A stretch of DNA of 52,262 bases, from the NCBI RefSeq assembly GCF_018380615.1, contig NZ_JAGYVZ010000028.1:1-52262 (forward strand), in the 5' to 3' direction. Of this stretch, positions 16,022-24,513 are shown piece by piece. Position numbers and translations under genes: made by a program. The DNA comes from Flavobacterium psychroterrae. Lineage in GTDB: Bacteria > Bacteroidota > Bacteroidia > Flavobacteriales > Flavobacteriaceae. Each line of letters begins with the position of its first letter. Within the stretch, counting starts at the first letter, position 1. The notes under the pieces are model-generated. The model did not search any database. It was not told the DNA's origin and was given only the letters and a program-made list of their open reading frames with translations.

Positions 16022-17152
16022 ATGAAATTAGATAGAAAAGAAATTCTTAAAGCTCTAGAGACAATTACTATAGCTGGCGAAGGAAAAAATATGGTTGAAA
16101 GTGGTGCCGTTGCCAATGTAATTACTTTTGGTGATGAAGTTGTTGTCGATTTACTTTTGCACACACCTGCAATGCACATTAAAAAAAGAGCCGAAGATGA
16201 TATCAAAAAAACAATTCTTGAATTGGTATCGCCAGATGCAAAAATAAAAGTAAACATTAAGGTTGAAGCCAAAGAAAATCCAAACGAAATAAAAGGAAAG
16301 GCGATTCCCGGGATCAAAAATATTATTGCCGTTGCTTCTGGTAAAGGTGGAGTTGGAAAATCTACGGTTACTGCAAATCTTGCCGTAACGCTTGCAAAAA
16401 TGGGTTTTAATGTTGGTGTTCTTGATGCAGATATTTACGGGCCTTCAATGCCTATTATGTTTGATGTTGAAAACGAAAAACCAATTTCGATTACCGTCGA
16501 TGGAAAATCAAAAATGAAACCGGTTGAAAGTTATGATATTAAAATACTTTCTATTGGTTTTTTCACCGCACCTAGTCAGGCTGTAATCTGGAGAGGTCCA
16601 ATGGCTGCAAAAGCGTTGAACCAAATGATTTTTGATGCAGATTGGGGTGAATTAGATTTTATGCTAATTGATTTACCTCCGGGAACTGGAGATATTCACC
16701 TATCGATCATGCAATCATTACCAATTACCGGAGCTGTTGTTGTAAGTACACCTCAGGCTGTGGCTCTTGCCGATGCTAAAAAAGGAGTTGCTATGTTTAT
16801 GCAGGACAACATCAATGTTCCTGTTTTGGGAATTATAGAAAATATGGCGTACTTTACTCCAGAAGAATTACCTGATAATAAATACTATATCTTTGGACAA
16901 GAAGGTGCTAAAAACCTTGCCGAAGACTTAAATGTTCCGTTTTTAGGAGAAGTTCCTATTGTACAATCAATTCGTGAAGCTGGTGACTTTGGTCGTCCGG
17001 CAGCGATGCAGACTGCTTCAGCAATCGAGGCTGTTTTTGAAGAAATAACCCGAAACGTTGTTCAGGAAACCGTAAACAGAAACGATAATTTGCCTGCAAC
17101 AGAAGCCATTAAAATTACAACTATGGCAGGTTGTTCAGCAGTAAAAAAATAA
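16022..17152 (+). CDS. mrp: Mrp/NBP35-type Fe-S cluster carrier ATPase
   Basis: A 376-residue cytosolic protein. An N-terminal MIP18/DUF59 domain (about 1-85) is followed by a ParA/MinD-like P-loop ATPase with deviant Walker A SGKGGVGKS (106-114), the switch segment DADIYGPSMP, MLIDLPPGTGD, and the family motif VSTPQAVALADAKKG. In many Mrp/ApbC proteins a CxxC near the C-terminal third binds a transferable 4Fe-4S cluster. Here the equivalent region (ENMAYFTPEELPDNKYYIFGQEG) has none, and only one Cys, in AGCSAVKK, is near the C-terminus. A NifU-like scaffold and a ferredoxin lie downstream, supporting a role in Fe-S protein maturation. Confidence 0.93.
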   Translation: MKLDRKEILKALETITIAGEGKNMVESGAVANVITFGDEVVVDLLLHTPAMHIKKRAEDDIKKTILELVSPDAKIKVNIKVEAKENPNEIKGKAIPGIKNIIAVASGKGGVGKSTVTANLAVTLAKMGFNVGVLDADIYGPSMPIMFDVENEKPISITVDGKSKMKPVESYDIKILSIGFFTAPSQAVIWRGPMAAKALNQMIFDADWGELDFMLIDLPPGTGDIHLSIMQSLPITGAVVVSTPQAVALADAKKGVAMFMQDNINVPVLGIIENMAYFTPEELPDNKYYIFGQEGAKNLAEDLNVPFLGEVPIVQSIREAGDFGRPAAMQTASAIEAVFEEITRNVVQETVNRNDNLPATEAIKITTMAGCSAVKK

Positions 17153-17156
17153 TTAC

Positions 17157-17258
17157 ATAATTGAGATAATTAGATAATTAGATAATGCCGGCTTTTGAGA
17201 ATTTAAAATTTTCTAATTCACACATTTTCTAATTATCTAATTCTTTAATTGACACATT
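17157..17258. repeat. AT-rich inverted repeat between mrp and the nifU-like gene
   Basis: AATTGAGATAATTAGATAAT with tandem TTAGATAA copies is mirrored by TTTTCTAATTATCTAATTCT about 60 bases on; a short GCCGGC-containing segment lies between. It is another dispersed repeat family placed inside a probable operon. Confidence 0.65.
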
Positions 17259-17265
17259 AAATATT

Positions 17266-17505
17266 ATGACAACAGAAGAATTAACAAACAATGTATTATT
17301 GGCTCTGGAAGAAATCAGACCTTTTTTAAATTCTGACGGTGGAGATATTACACTAATTTCTATAGACGATGACAAACATGTCAAAGTTCGTCTTGAAGGA
17401 GCGTGTATTAGCTGTAGTGTAAACCAGATGACTCTAAAAGCAGGGGTTGAAACAACAATAAAAAAATACGCTCCGCAAATTGAAACCGTAGTAAATATCA
17501 TGTAA
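17266..17505 (+). CDS. NifU C-terminal-domain Fe-S scaffold protein
   Basis: A 79-residue protein consisting only of the NifU C-terminal (Nfu) domain: ALEEIRPFLNSDGGDITLISID, then the cluster-binding CxxC in EGACISCSVNQMTLKAGVE (Cys47 and Cys50), and a final helix. It assembles or carries a 4Fe-4S cluster for delivery to target enzymes. The full length of the domain is present and both Cys are intact. It sits 113 bases after mrp on the same strand, so the two probably act together. Confidence 0.93.
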   Translation: MTTEELTNNVLLALEEIRPFLNSDGGDITLISIDDDKHVKVRLEGACISCSVNQMTLKAGVETTIKKYAPQIETVVNIM

Positions 17506-17685
17506 CAAAACGATATTTTTTCTGCTTTTTAGTTTTTGCCAATTAACAGGAATAATATTTCTTTGAGTAGTTTAATTTCGGAATTAACAATAAAGCAGGA
17601 ACAAAAATGCTGGTTATTGCGGATTTATCAAAAAATAACGTAAAGTTTTAAGAGTTATAGTTAAGTAATTGTTACATAATTAACT

Positions 17686-17693
17686 TAAATTTG
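17686..17693 (+). promoter_or_regulatory. Probable -7 element for the secreted protein at 17717
   Basis: TAAATTTG matches TAnnTTTG and lies 23 bases before the ATG. A TTG at 17669-17671 is only 14 bases upstream, closer than usual, so the promoter is moderately supported. Confidence 0.4.
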
Positions 17694-17716
17694 TCACTTA
17701 ACTTAATCTTAAATCT

Positions 17717-18199
17717 ATGAAGAATTATTACGCTCTATTTTTATTGCTACTTTGCGTTTCTGTAAATTATGCACAACAAACTACCCAAACTCTAGTGGTT
17801 GATAAATCCTGGGTAAACGAGTCTGAAGAATGGTCTGATTTTCAACATGCAGGTCAAATCGTATTTTCAACCAATGCAAATGAAGCAGAGGGAAGTTTAA
17901 GAATTGGCAATTATGATTTCCTTTATGATTTATGCGATGGGAAAGCTAAATTTGCAAATAAAGCAACTTACAGTGCTGCTCAATTTACAAATCCAAGAAA
18001 AGTATCTGTTACAACAGATAAACAAGGAGTAATGAATTCAACTTATGAAGGCACTCTAATTTTTCAATCAGATAAAGATTATTATTCTGTAATTGCTTTA
18101 GTAACTATATTAGAGAAAAACGGAAATACTCTTGGTTTAAAAATGCGTCTTAAAGAAGGAAACAAGAAAGAATACGCTTTTACTATAAAAAATAGCTAA
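17717..18199 (+). CDS. Secreted protein of unknown function
   Basis: 160 residues with a clear signal peptide (MKNYYALFLLLLCVSVNYAQ, cleavage near residue 19-20). The mature part is predicted to be beta-rich, with no motif I recognise. It contains a single Cys (YDLCDGKAKF) and ends in the strand LGLKMRLKEGNKKEYAFTIKNS. It sits between the nifU-like gene and the ferredoxin gene, but its export signal argues against a direct part in cytosolic Fe-S assembly. It has its own promoter-like element. Confidence 0.75.
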   Translation: MKNYYALFLLLLCVSVNYAQQTTQTLVVDKSWVNESEEWSDFQHAGQIVFSTNANEAEGSLRIGNYDFLYDLCDGKAKFANKATYSAAQFTNPRKVSVTTDKQGVMNSTYEGTLIFQSDKDYYSVIALVTILEKNGNTLGLKMRLKEGNKKEYAFTIKNS

Positions 18200-18258
18200 T
18201 AAAATTAAGGATTTTTTCATGTTATAAAATCCTCACCATTAAAATTCCAATAATTAAA

Positions 18259-18576
18259 ATGGACGTATTAATAAAGATTAAAGATCGAGAAGGAGTTATA
18301 CACGAGTTACAAGCTCCAACTGATATGGCGATGAATATAATGGAGTTATGCAAAGCATACGAACTACCTGTTGAAGGAACCTGTGGCGGAATGGCCATGT
18401 GTGCTTCTTGCCAGTGTTATGTTCTTAATGATGTTGCATTACCTGAAATGGGAGATGAAGAAGAAGCCATGCTGTCGGAAGCATTTTATGTTAAATCAAA
18501 TAGTCGTTTAGGCTGTCAGATTCCAATTACTACCGAGTTAGAAGGATTAGAATTAGAATTAGCACCTGAATATTAA
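18259..18576 (+). CDS. 2Fe-2S ferredoxin (adrenodoxin/ISC type)
   Basis: A 105-residue cytosolic electron carrier. Cluster ligands are visible: GTCGGMAMCASCQCYV provides Cys42, Cys48 and Cys51 (C-x5-C-x2-C), and Cys86 in LGCQIP is the fourth. The acidic patch LPEMGDEEEAMLSEA is typical of adrenodoxin-like ferredoxins used in Fe-S cluster assembly or with oxygenases. The position after mrp and the nifU-like gene fits the first role. The start at 18259 gives the normal MDVLIKIKDREG N-terminus. Confidence 0.92.
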   Translation: MDVLIKIKDREGVIHELQAPTDMAMNIMELCKAYELPVEGTCGGMAMCASCQCYVLNDVALPEMGDEEEAMLSEAFYVKSNSRLGCQIPITTELEGLELELAPEY

Positions 18577-18597
18577 AAAAATAATTACAATATTTTA

Positions 18598-18646
18598 AAA
18601 TTCCAAATTCCAATAGTATCAAATATTCTATTGGAATTTGGAATTT
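18598..18646. terminator. Perfect 19-bp hairpin terminator, bidirectional
   Basis: AAATTCCAAATTCCAATAG (18598-18616) pairs without mismatch with its inverse at 18628-18646, followed by TTTATTT; on the minus strand an A/T-rich tail also follows. It separates the convergent ferredoxin and SUKH genes. Confidence 0.8.
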
Positions 18647-18656
18647 TTATTTGCCT

Positions 18657-19157
18657 TTATTCGAGATCTGAAGGATCAAAAGGCTCAAATTCTCTTTCAG
18701 AAAATGCTTCGGTTAAAATTCCTGATGAACACAACCACGTTATAGTTTCTTCAAGTGTATTTCCTGTTTTATAAATCATTTCGCTATTTCTAGGCAAAAT
18801 AAAATATTCATTTTTAAGAAGTATTATTTCATCTCCGTCGAAAGTATCTCCAATTCTGATTGAGTTTAAAACTTCCTCTTTTGTGAGAACATCTTTTCCT
18901 TCGTCCCAAAACCAATATTCGGCTATACGCTCTTTCCATTCCTGAAGAGTCAGAATTATTGTTTCAGGAAGAAATATGCGTACATAAGTCCCACCAAGTA
19001 TTCCGCTTCCGTATTTTAAAACATATTCTTTATAATCCTGATCAAAAATAATATTTAAGGTTTTTTCGCAAGCTAGAATTTCTGCATTGTCCGCAACGAA
19101 TAAATCGGTTTCATTCGTTTTGTAGTTTGGGATTATTTTATAATTATCGAAGTTCAT
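18657..19157 (-). CDS. SMI1/KNR4 (SUKH)-like protein
   Basis: A 166-residue acidic cytosolic protein with the SUKH pattern: an N-terminal helix and A-E-L-I-like segment (DNAEILACEKTLNIIFDQDYKEYVLKYGSG), GGTYVRIFLP, a central helix (LQEWKERIAEYWFWDEG), IRIGDTFDGDEIILL and a C-terminal helix. SUKH proteins are often immunity proteins against polymorphic toxins, but orphan copies with housekeeping or unknown roles are common in Bacteroidota. No toxin gene is adjacent, so immunity is not supported here. Confidence 0.75.
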   Translation of the reverse strand: MNFDNYKIIPNYKTNETDLFVADNAEILACEKTLNIIFDQDYKEYVLKYGSGILGGTYVRIFLPETIILTLQEWKERIAEYWFWDEGKDVLTKEEVLNSIRIGDTFDGDEIILLKNEYFILPRNSEMIYKTGNTLEETITWLCSSGILTEAFSEREFEPFDPSDLE

Positions 19158-19285
19158 GAGTTTTTTATTTATAAAGCTAAAATAGGATTTTTTATTTTCG
19201 AAATTAATTTATTACCACAAAAAAACCGCAATTACATTACTGCAATTACGGCTTTCTCTTTATAACAATTTTCTTTAATCTCTAA

Positions 19286-20275
19286 TTATACCAAACCTGC
19301 CTGAATTAAATATTCAGCAATTTGAATGGTGTTTGTTGCAGCACCTTTTCTTAAATTATCAGCAACAATCCACATGTTTAATGTATTTTCCTGGCTTTCG
19401 TCACGACGAATTCTTCCAACAAAAACATCATTTTTACCTTCTGCATATAATGGCATCGGGTAAGTAAAAGTATCTAAATTATCCTGTACCACTACTCCAT
19501 CAGTATTGTGCAAAATTTGACGAACTTCATTTACATCAAAATCATTTGTAAACTCAACATTTACTGCTTCGCTATGTCCGCCCACAACGGGAACACGAAC
19601 TGCAGTTGCTGTAACTCTGATGGTATTGTCACCAAGAATTTTTTGAGTTTCACGAACTAATTTCATTTCTTCTTTAGTGTATCCGTTTTCTTCAAAACTA
19701 TCACAATGTGGAATCGCGTTTCTATGAATTGGATATTTATATGCCATTTCTCCCTGAACTCCTGCGTATTCATTTTCTAATTGTCTCACCGCTTTTACAC
19801 CAGTTCCTGTGATGGATTGGTATGTAGAAACAATGATTCTTTTTATGTTGTATTTTTTGTGCAATGGAGCCAAAGTCAGCACCATTTGAATCGTTGAGCA
19901 GTTAGGATTTGCTATAATTTTATCAGCACTTGTTAAAGTATCTGCATTGATTTCAGGAACAATTAATTTTTTTGTCGGGTCCATTCTCCAAGCCGAAGAA
20001 TTATCAATAACAGTTGTTCCGGCAGCAGCAAATTTTGGTGCCCATTCTAGTGAAGTATCTCCTCCGGCAGAAAAAAGAGCAATATCTGCTTTCATATCAA
20101 CAGCCGTTTGCAATCCTACAACTTTATATTTTTGACCTTTATATTCAATTTCTTTTCCTATTGATTTTTCAGAAGCAACAGGAATTAACTCAGTAACAGG
20201 AAAGTTTCTTTCTGCTAAAACTTTAAGCATTATTTCGCCAACCATACCAGTGGCACCTACAACGGCTATTCTCAT
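19286..20275 (-). CDS. asd: Aspartate-semialdehyde dehydrogenase
   Basis: A 329-residue cytosolic enzyme that reduces aspartyl phosphate to aspartate semialdehyde with NADPH, feeding lysine/diaminopimelate, threonine and methionine synthesis. It has the dinucleotide-binding GATGMVG (7-13), SSAWRMDP, the catalytic Cys126 in ANPNCSTIQ, the substrate-binding VSTYQSITGTG, and the acid/base His region VPVVGGHSEAV. Length is normal. It is single-gene, with a well-spaced promoter upstream on the minus strand. Confidence 0.96.
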   Translation of the reverse strand: MRIAVVGATGMVGEIMLKVLAERNFPVTELIPVASEKSIGKEIEYKGQKYKVVGLQTAVDMKADIALFSAGGDTSLEWAPKFAAAGTTVIDNSSAWRMDPTKKLIVPEINADTLTSADKIIANPNCSTIQMVLTLAPLHKKYNIKRIIVSTYQSITGTGVKAVRQLENEYAGVQGEMAYKYPIHRNAIPHCDSFEENGYTKEEMKLVRETQKILGDNTIRVTATAVRVPVVGGHSEAVNVEFTNDFDVNEVRQILHNTDGVVVQDNLDTFTYPMPLYAEGKNDVFVGRIRRDESQENTLNMWIVADNLRKGAATNTIQIAEYLIQAGLV

Positions 20276-20313
20276 TTTTATATTTTTAGTATGAATTAAT
20301 CTTATTTACTCTG

Positions 20314-20343
20314 CAAAAGTATACATAATAAAAATCAAAACAA
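20314..20343 (-). promoter_or_regulatory. Promoter of asd
   Basis: On the minus strand TTG (20343-20341), a 19-base spacer and TACTTTTG (20321-20314) match the Bacteroidetes -33/-7 arrangement, 38 bases upstream of the asd ATG. Confidence 0.65.
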
Positions 20344-20524
20344 GACCCTTCACAAAAAATAACAAAATGTTATAAATCAAACAAAATGAAAAAACAGGGG
20401 TCAATTCTAAAACCTATAGTGAGAAAAAAAAATTACCACAGAGAACACTAAGTTATTTTACAGTTAGCTTTTATAAAAAGTAAAGTTCGTAAAGCTTTGT
20501 ACTGATTTAGCCTTGATAAAAAAA

Positions 20525-20549
20525 AACCGTCCCAATTAAAGGAACGGTT
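20525..20549 (-). terminator. Terminator of mscL
   Basis: Read on the minus strand, AACCGTTCC pairs with GGACGGTT across an 8-base loop and is followed by a run of T residues. It lies about 30 bases after the mscL stop. The remaining gap up to asd (20344-20524) shows no further gene. Confidence 0.8.
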
Positions 20550-20580
20550 AAGTTAGACTTAGTGTAGCGGTATATTTTTA

Positions 20581-20964
20581 TTATTGTTTATTTTTTAATA
20601 GATCTCTAATTTGAATAAGAAGCTCTTCTTGAGTTGGTCCTACTGGTGCAGGTGGTGGCGGAACCTCTTTCTTTTTAGCATGGTTTATTCCTTTAATGAT
20701 TAAAAATAAAACAAAAGCAACAATTAGAAAGTTAATTACTGCCGAAATAAACAAACCGTACTTGACACCTCCAAAAGCCGTCAGCTCTTCGATCGTAGAT
20801 AAATGTGCTGCGTCTAATGCCGGTTTCAATATTAATGGTGTAATTACATTTTCAATTAATGAGCTCACAATTTTACCAAAAGCTGCTCCAATGATTACAC
20901 CGACAGCCAAATCGACTACGTTGCCTTTCATTGCAAATTCCTTAAATTCTGAAAACATCCCCAT
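20581..20964 (-). CDS. mscL: Large-conductance mechanosensitive channel
   Basis: 127 residues, the usual MscL length. It has the N-terminal amphipathic helix MGMFSEFKEFAMKGNVVDLAVGVIIGAAFGKIVSSLI running into TM1, a short periplasmic loop, TM2 (FISAVINFLIVAFVLFLIIKGIN), and the C-terminal cytoplasmic helix with EELLIQIRDLLK. The homopentamer opens under membrane tension and releases solutes during osmotic downshock. A Pro-rich linker (KKEVPPPPAPVGP) precedes the last helix. It is single-gene, with its own terminator. Confidence 0.97.
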   Translation of the reverse strand: MGMFSEFKEFAMKGNVVDLAVGVIIGAAFGKIVSSLIENVITPLILKPALDAAHLSTIEELTAFGGVKYGLFISAVINFLIVAFVLFLIIKGINHAKKKEVPPPPAPVGPTQEELLIQIRDLLKNKQ

Positions 20965-21033
20965 AATTGTTTATTTTAGTTTATAATTAATTGATCATCG
21001 AAAATACGGAATTTTCTGCAAAGTTTCAAAAAT

Positions 21034-23505
21034 CTATCTGAAAAAGACTCTTTTTACGCGTTGCGAAATACTGGTCATTATTTCATACGGAATTGTTTTT
21101 AGTGCCAAAGCCATCTCAATAACAGTTGGGTTTTCTCCAAAAATGATAACCGAATCTCCTTCTTTACAATCAATATGACTTACATCAACCATTAGCATAT
21201 CCATGCAAACGCTTCCTAAAATGTATGCTTTTTGATTTTTAATGACTATATATCCAACCTGATTTCCCCACAATCTTGAAATCCCATCGGCGTAACCTAT
21301 TGGAATTGTGGCAATTTTAGTTTCTTTTTCTGCCATGAACCTACGTCCGTAACCTACGCTGTCTCCGGCAGGAATGGTACGAACCTGAGAAATAATTGAT
21401 TTTAATGTTCCTACGTTTTCCAGATATTTCTGTTCTGCCGGATCATTTGAAACTCCGTATAAACCAATTCCTAAACGCACCATATTATATTGTGCATCAG
21501 GAAAATTGCTAATTCCTGATGTATTCAGAATATGACGAATTGGGTCAATATTTAATGCCGAAATTAATTTTGATGATAATTTTTCGAATAAATTAATCTG
21601 AGAAATCACAAAATCATAATGTTTCATTTCGTCACTTGTTGCCAGATGCGATAAAACACTTTTTACTTTTACGGTTGAATTTCCTTTTAAAGTTTCAATT
21701 AATTCGTCAAGTGTATTTGCTTCAAAACCCAAGCGATGCATTCCTGTATCTAATTTTATATGAATTGGAAAATCTTTTAAATTTTTCTCCTTTGCAATTT
21801 TCAGAAAAGCTTTTAAACCTTTTACGCTGTAAATTTCAGGTTCCAGATTGTATTGAATGATTGACGGAAAACTTGTCGATTCCGGATTTAAAACCATTAT
21901 TGGCAATTTTATTCCGCCGTTTTTAAGCGAGATTCCTTCATCGGCAAAAGCCACTCCTAAATAATCTACTTTATGATGTTCGAGTAATTTTGCAATTTCT
22001 AAACCTCCGTTTCCATAACCAAATGCTTTTACCATAACCATCAGCTTAACATTGCCGGCTAATTTCGACTTATAATAATTCAGGTTATGACTTATTGAAT
22101 TCAGGTTGATTTCAAGAATGGTTTCATGTGTTTTTTCTTCTAATAAAGAAACGATTTCCTCGAACTGAAATGATCTTGCTCCTTTTATCAAAATAGTTTC
22201 ATTTTCGAAATTTAAGCTTTCGATTTGAGCGATAAATTCGGCTGTATTTTGAAATGTGATAGAGTTTGGGAATTTTGCTGCAAAAGAGGAAATCACAGAG
22301 CCAATTCCTATTACACGATTTATTTCATTATCTGCAATTAACTGAGCTACTTTAGCATACAATTCTTCCTTAGAGAATCCGCTTTGAACGATATCTGATA
22401 AAATAATCGTTTTTGAAGCGTTTTTCTTTTTTTGACTTTCCTGAAAATCCAAAGCAATTTTAAGCGATTCAAAATCAGAACTGTAACTATCATCGATAAT
22501 ACTGCAGTTGTTGATTCCGTTTTTAACTTCAAGACGCATTTGAACCGGATATAAATTTTGAACGCGGTTTTGAATGGTTTCAGAATCGTATTTAAAATAA
22601 AGCAAAACCAACAAACATGAAATGGCATTTTCTATAGATGCCGAATCACTAAACGGAATTTCCAGATTAAAAACTTCTTCTTTATATTGGTATTTAATAT
22701 GTGTTGAATCGGTTTTATTTTCCTTTTTCAGAATAAAAACATCCGAAGTAATATCGGTAAAACTCCATGAAAAAAGATTTCTGTCATTTAATGGATATTT
22801 AGCACGAAACGAATCCAGACATTGATCTACAAGCGAATTCTTTTGATAAATTATTACTTTAGAATCTTTAAATAATAATAATTTCTCATTGATTTTTTGC
22901 TGTAAATTTTCAAAACCTTCATCATGTGCAGAACCTATATTGGTTAAAACTCCAATTGTAGGTTTGATGATTTTTTCGATTTTAATCATTTCATTAACCG
23001 TTGAAATTCCGGCTTCAAAAATACCTAAATTGTGTTTCTCGTTAATTGAAATTACGGATAACGGAACTCCAACTTGCGAATTGTAACTTTTAGGACTTCT
23101 GACAATATTATAATCCGGGCTCAATAAAAAATTAAGCCATTCCTTTACTATCGTTTTACCATTACTTCCGGTCAATCCGATAATAGGGAAATTGAAAAGA
23201 TTTCTATAATAACCTGCCAATTCCTGCAAAGCATTCAATGTGTTTTTAACTACTAGAAAATTCGCTTTTCCGGCACAATTTTCAGGAACATATTGAACAA
23301 CAAAATTCTGAACGCCTTTTTCAATCAACTCCTTAATATACAAATGAGCATCATTATTAACACCTGACAGGGCAATAAACAAAGTTTCAGATCCGTTTTG
23401 TAATGAACGGCTGTCGATTGAAATATGATCTACTAAAATAGTAGTATCAGACCCAATCCATTTAGCATCAAGAACCGGGATAAGGCTTTTTAAGTTTATG
23501 CTCAT
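21034..23505 (-). CDS. Bifunctional MurF ligase / alanine racemase
   Basis: An 823-residue fusion. The N-terminal MurF part (about 1-450) has the Mur-ligase ATP loop GLTGSNGKT (110-118); MurF adds D-Ala-D-Ala to UDP-MurNAc-tripeptide. The C-terminal alanine racemase (about 455-823) starts ETILEINLNSISHNLNYYK, with the PLP-binding Lys in VKAFGYG (about residue 490, where most racemases read VKADAYG), and has the catalytic Tyr region VGYGRRF and the GIGLYG strand. The racemase supplies D-Ala for the ligase substrate, so the fusion couples consecutive steps. This architecture is common in Bacteroidota. The N-terminal MurF domain is divergent, so ligase activity is assigned by family. Confidence 0.93.
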   Translation of the reverse strand: MSINLKSLIPVLDAKWIGSDTTILVDHISIDSRSLQNGSETLFIALSGVNNDAHLYIKELIEKGVQNFVVQYVPENCAGKANFLVVKNTLNALQELAGYYRNLFNFPIIGLTGSNGKTIVKEWLNFLLSPDYNIVRSPKSYNSQVGVPLSVISINEKHNLGIFEAGISTVNEMIKIEKIIKPTIGVLTNIGSAHDEGFENLQQKINEKLLLFKDSKVIIYQKNSLVDQCLDSFRAKYPLNDRNLFSWSFTDITSDVFILKKENKTDSTHIKYQYKEEVFNLEIPFSDSASIENAISCLLVLLYFKYDSETIQNRVQNLYPVQMRLEVKNGINNCSIIDDSYSSDFESLKIALDFQESQKKKNASKTIILSDIVQSGFSKEELYAKVAQLIADNEINRVIGIGSVISSFAAKFPNSITFQNTAEFIAQIESLNFENETILIKGARSFQFEEIVSLLEEKTHETILEINLNSISHNLNYYKSKLAGNVKLMVMVKAFGYGNGGLEIAKLLEHHKVDYLGVAFADEGISLKNGGIKLPIMVLNPESTSFPSIIQYNLEPEIYSVKGLKAFLKIAKEKNLKDFPIHIKLDTGMHRLGFEANTLDELIETLKGNSTVKVKSVLSHLATSDEMKHYDFVISQINLFEKLSSKLISALNIDPIRHILNTSGISNFPDAQYNMVRLGIGLYGVSNDPAEQKYLENVGTLKSIISQVRTIPAGDSVGYGRRFMAEKETKIATIPIGYADGISRLWGNQVGYIVIKNQKAYILGSVCMDMLMVDVSHIDCKEGDSVIIFGENPTVIEMALALKTIPYEIMTSISQRVKRVFFR

Positions 23506-23521
23506 TTAAAATTCTTTTTGT

Positions 23522-23529
23522 CAAATTTA
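23522..23529 (-). promoter_or_regulatory. Probable -7 element for murF-alr
   Basis: TAAATTTG on the minus strand, 17 bases upstream of the ATG. A possible TTTG lies 24 bases further up inside the neighbouring repeat. Confidence 0.4.
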
Positions 23530-23540
23530 AAAAAACGTTT

Positions 23541-23863
23541 GCCACGAATTTCACAAATTTTCAATAATTATTGCTTTTGCCACAGATTACACGGATTAAA
23601 ATGATTTTTTATCTTTATGTTTTTTTTGCCACGAACTGCACAAATTCCTACTAATTATTTGCGATATTTTTTTCTACAGATTAAAAAGATTCTAGCAGAT
23701 TAAAAAAAAATGCACTGAATTTTATTGATTTTCACTAATTAAATCCGTAGAATTTTTAGAGAAGAAATACACCGTGATTAGAAATTATTTTAATCCTTTA
23801 ATCTGTGGCAAAAATGTTCTCTCATCAAAATTTGTGCTAATTTGTGTAATTCGTAGCAAAAAA
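23541..23863. repeat. Nested inverted repeats (GCCACGAATT and GCCACAGATT families)
   Basis: Left arms occur in the order GCCACGAATTTCACAAATTT (23541), GCCACAGATTACACGGATTA (about 23580) and GCCACGAACTGCACAAATTC (about 23628). Right arms occur inverted: TTTTAATCCTTTAATCTGTG (about 23789) and then TTTGTGTAATTCGTAGC (ending near 23857). Arms of the same family face each other around a centre, giving a set of boxes within boxes. There is no gene in this stretch; it separates the divergent murF-alr and PAP2-like genes. Confidence 0.8.
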
Positions 23864-23875
23864 ACATTATTTGTT

Positions 23876-23883
23876 TATATTTG
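23876..23883 (+). promoter_or_regulatory. Probable -7 element for the PAP2-like gene
   Basis: TATATTTG matches TAnnTTTG. It overlaps the first possible TTG start at 23881, so the TTG at 23908 is the plausible start codon. Confidence 0.5.
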
Positions 23884-23907
23884 TTAAACGCCACTAAACA
23901 CACAGTT

Positions 23908-24513
23908 TTGAAAAAAATCCTCCCTCTATTCTCTTATATATTACATCCGATTTTTATCTCGATGTATGCCGCATTATTTTATCTTTTTTGCAAAAATGTA
24001 GTTTTTACGAATGAGGAAAAATATTATGTTTTATTTCAAATCCTGATTATTACGATTCTGGTACCGGTATTGTTTTTCTTGCTGCTTCGTTCAACGGGAC
24101 ATGTAAAATCTGTAATGATTCATGAAACTAATCAACGCAAAATTCCGCTTATTTTACAGTGTTTTTTATATATTTTGTTGGTAAAAAGAAGCATTGTTAT
24201 CACTCGTTATCCGGAGTTGCATTTCTTTTTTCTGGGTGCTTTGTTTAGTACAATATTGGCCTTAGTTTGCTCCTTGTTTAAAATAAAAGCGAGTTTGCAT
24301 ATGATGGCAATTAGCGGTTTTACGATTTTTGCAATTGGATTAAATATCCATCTTCAAATGCAAAATCCATATTGGTCCGCTTTTTTAATTTTAATGACTG
24401 GCGTTGTAGCGTCTTCACGATTAGAGATGGAAGCGCATTCACCAAACGAATTGGTAATTGGGACATTTATCGGAATATTTCCGCAACTGCTATTTTTGTA
24501 TTTGTGGCTATAA
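23908..24513 (+). CDS. PAP2-like integral membrane protein
   Basis: About 201 residues with six hydrophobic helices. There is no ATG near the N-terminus; a TTG at 23908 gives MKKILPLFSYILHPIFISMY and lies about 20 bases after the predicted transcription start, whereas the longer TTG start at 23881 lies in the promoter. The C-terminal part, ASSRLEMEAHSPNELVIGTFIG, resembles the last PAP2 phosphatase motif (SR...H...D...G). The catalytic Asp position reads Glu and the first motif (KxxxxxxRP) is not clear, so activity is uncertain. The end overlaps the convergent barrel gene by 6 bases. Confidence 0.72.
   Translation: MKKILPLFSYILHPIFISMYAALFYLFCKNVVFTNEEKYYVLFQILIITILVPVLFFLLLRSTGHVKSVMIHETNQRKIPLILQCFLYILLVKRSIVITRYPELHFFFLGALFSTILALVCSLFKIKASLHMMAISGFTIFAIGLNIHLQMQNPYWSAFLILMTGVVASSRLEMEAHSPNELVIGTFIGIFPQLLFLYLWL

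Noticed and set aside
18657..19157. Toxin-immunity locus around the SUKH-like gene
   Set aside because: No toxin, secretion or polymorphic-toxin module lies nearby; the neighbours are housekeeping genes.
23541..23863. Possible CRISPR-like array from recurrent GCCACGAATT units
   Set aside because: The units are inverted as well as direct, drift in sequence, have irregular spacing and occur in many gaps, with no cas genes.
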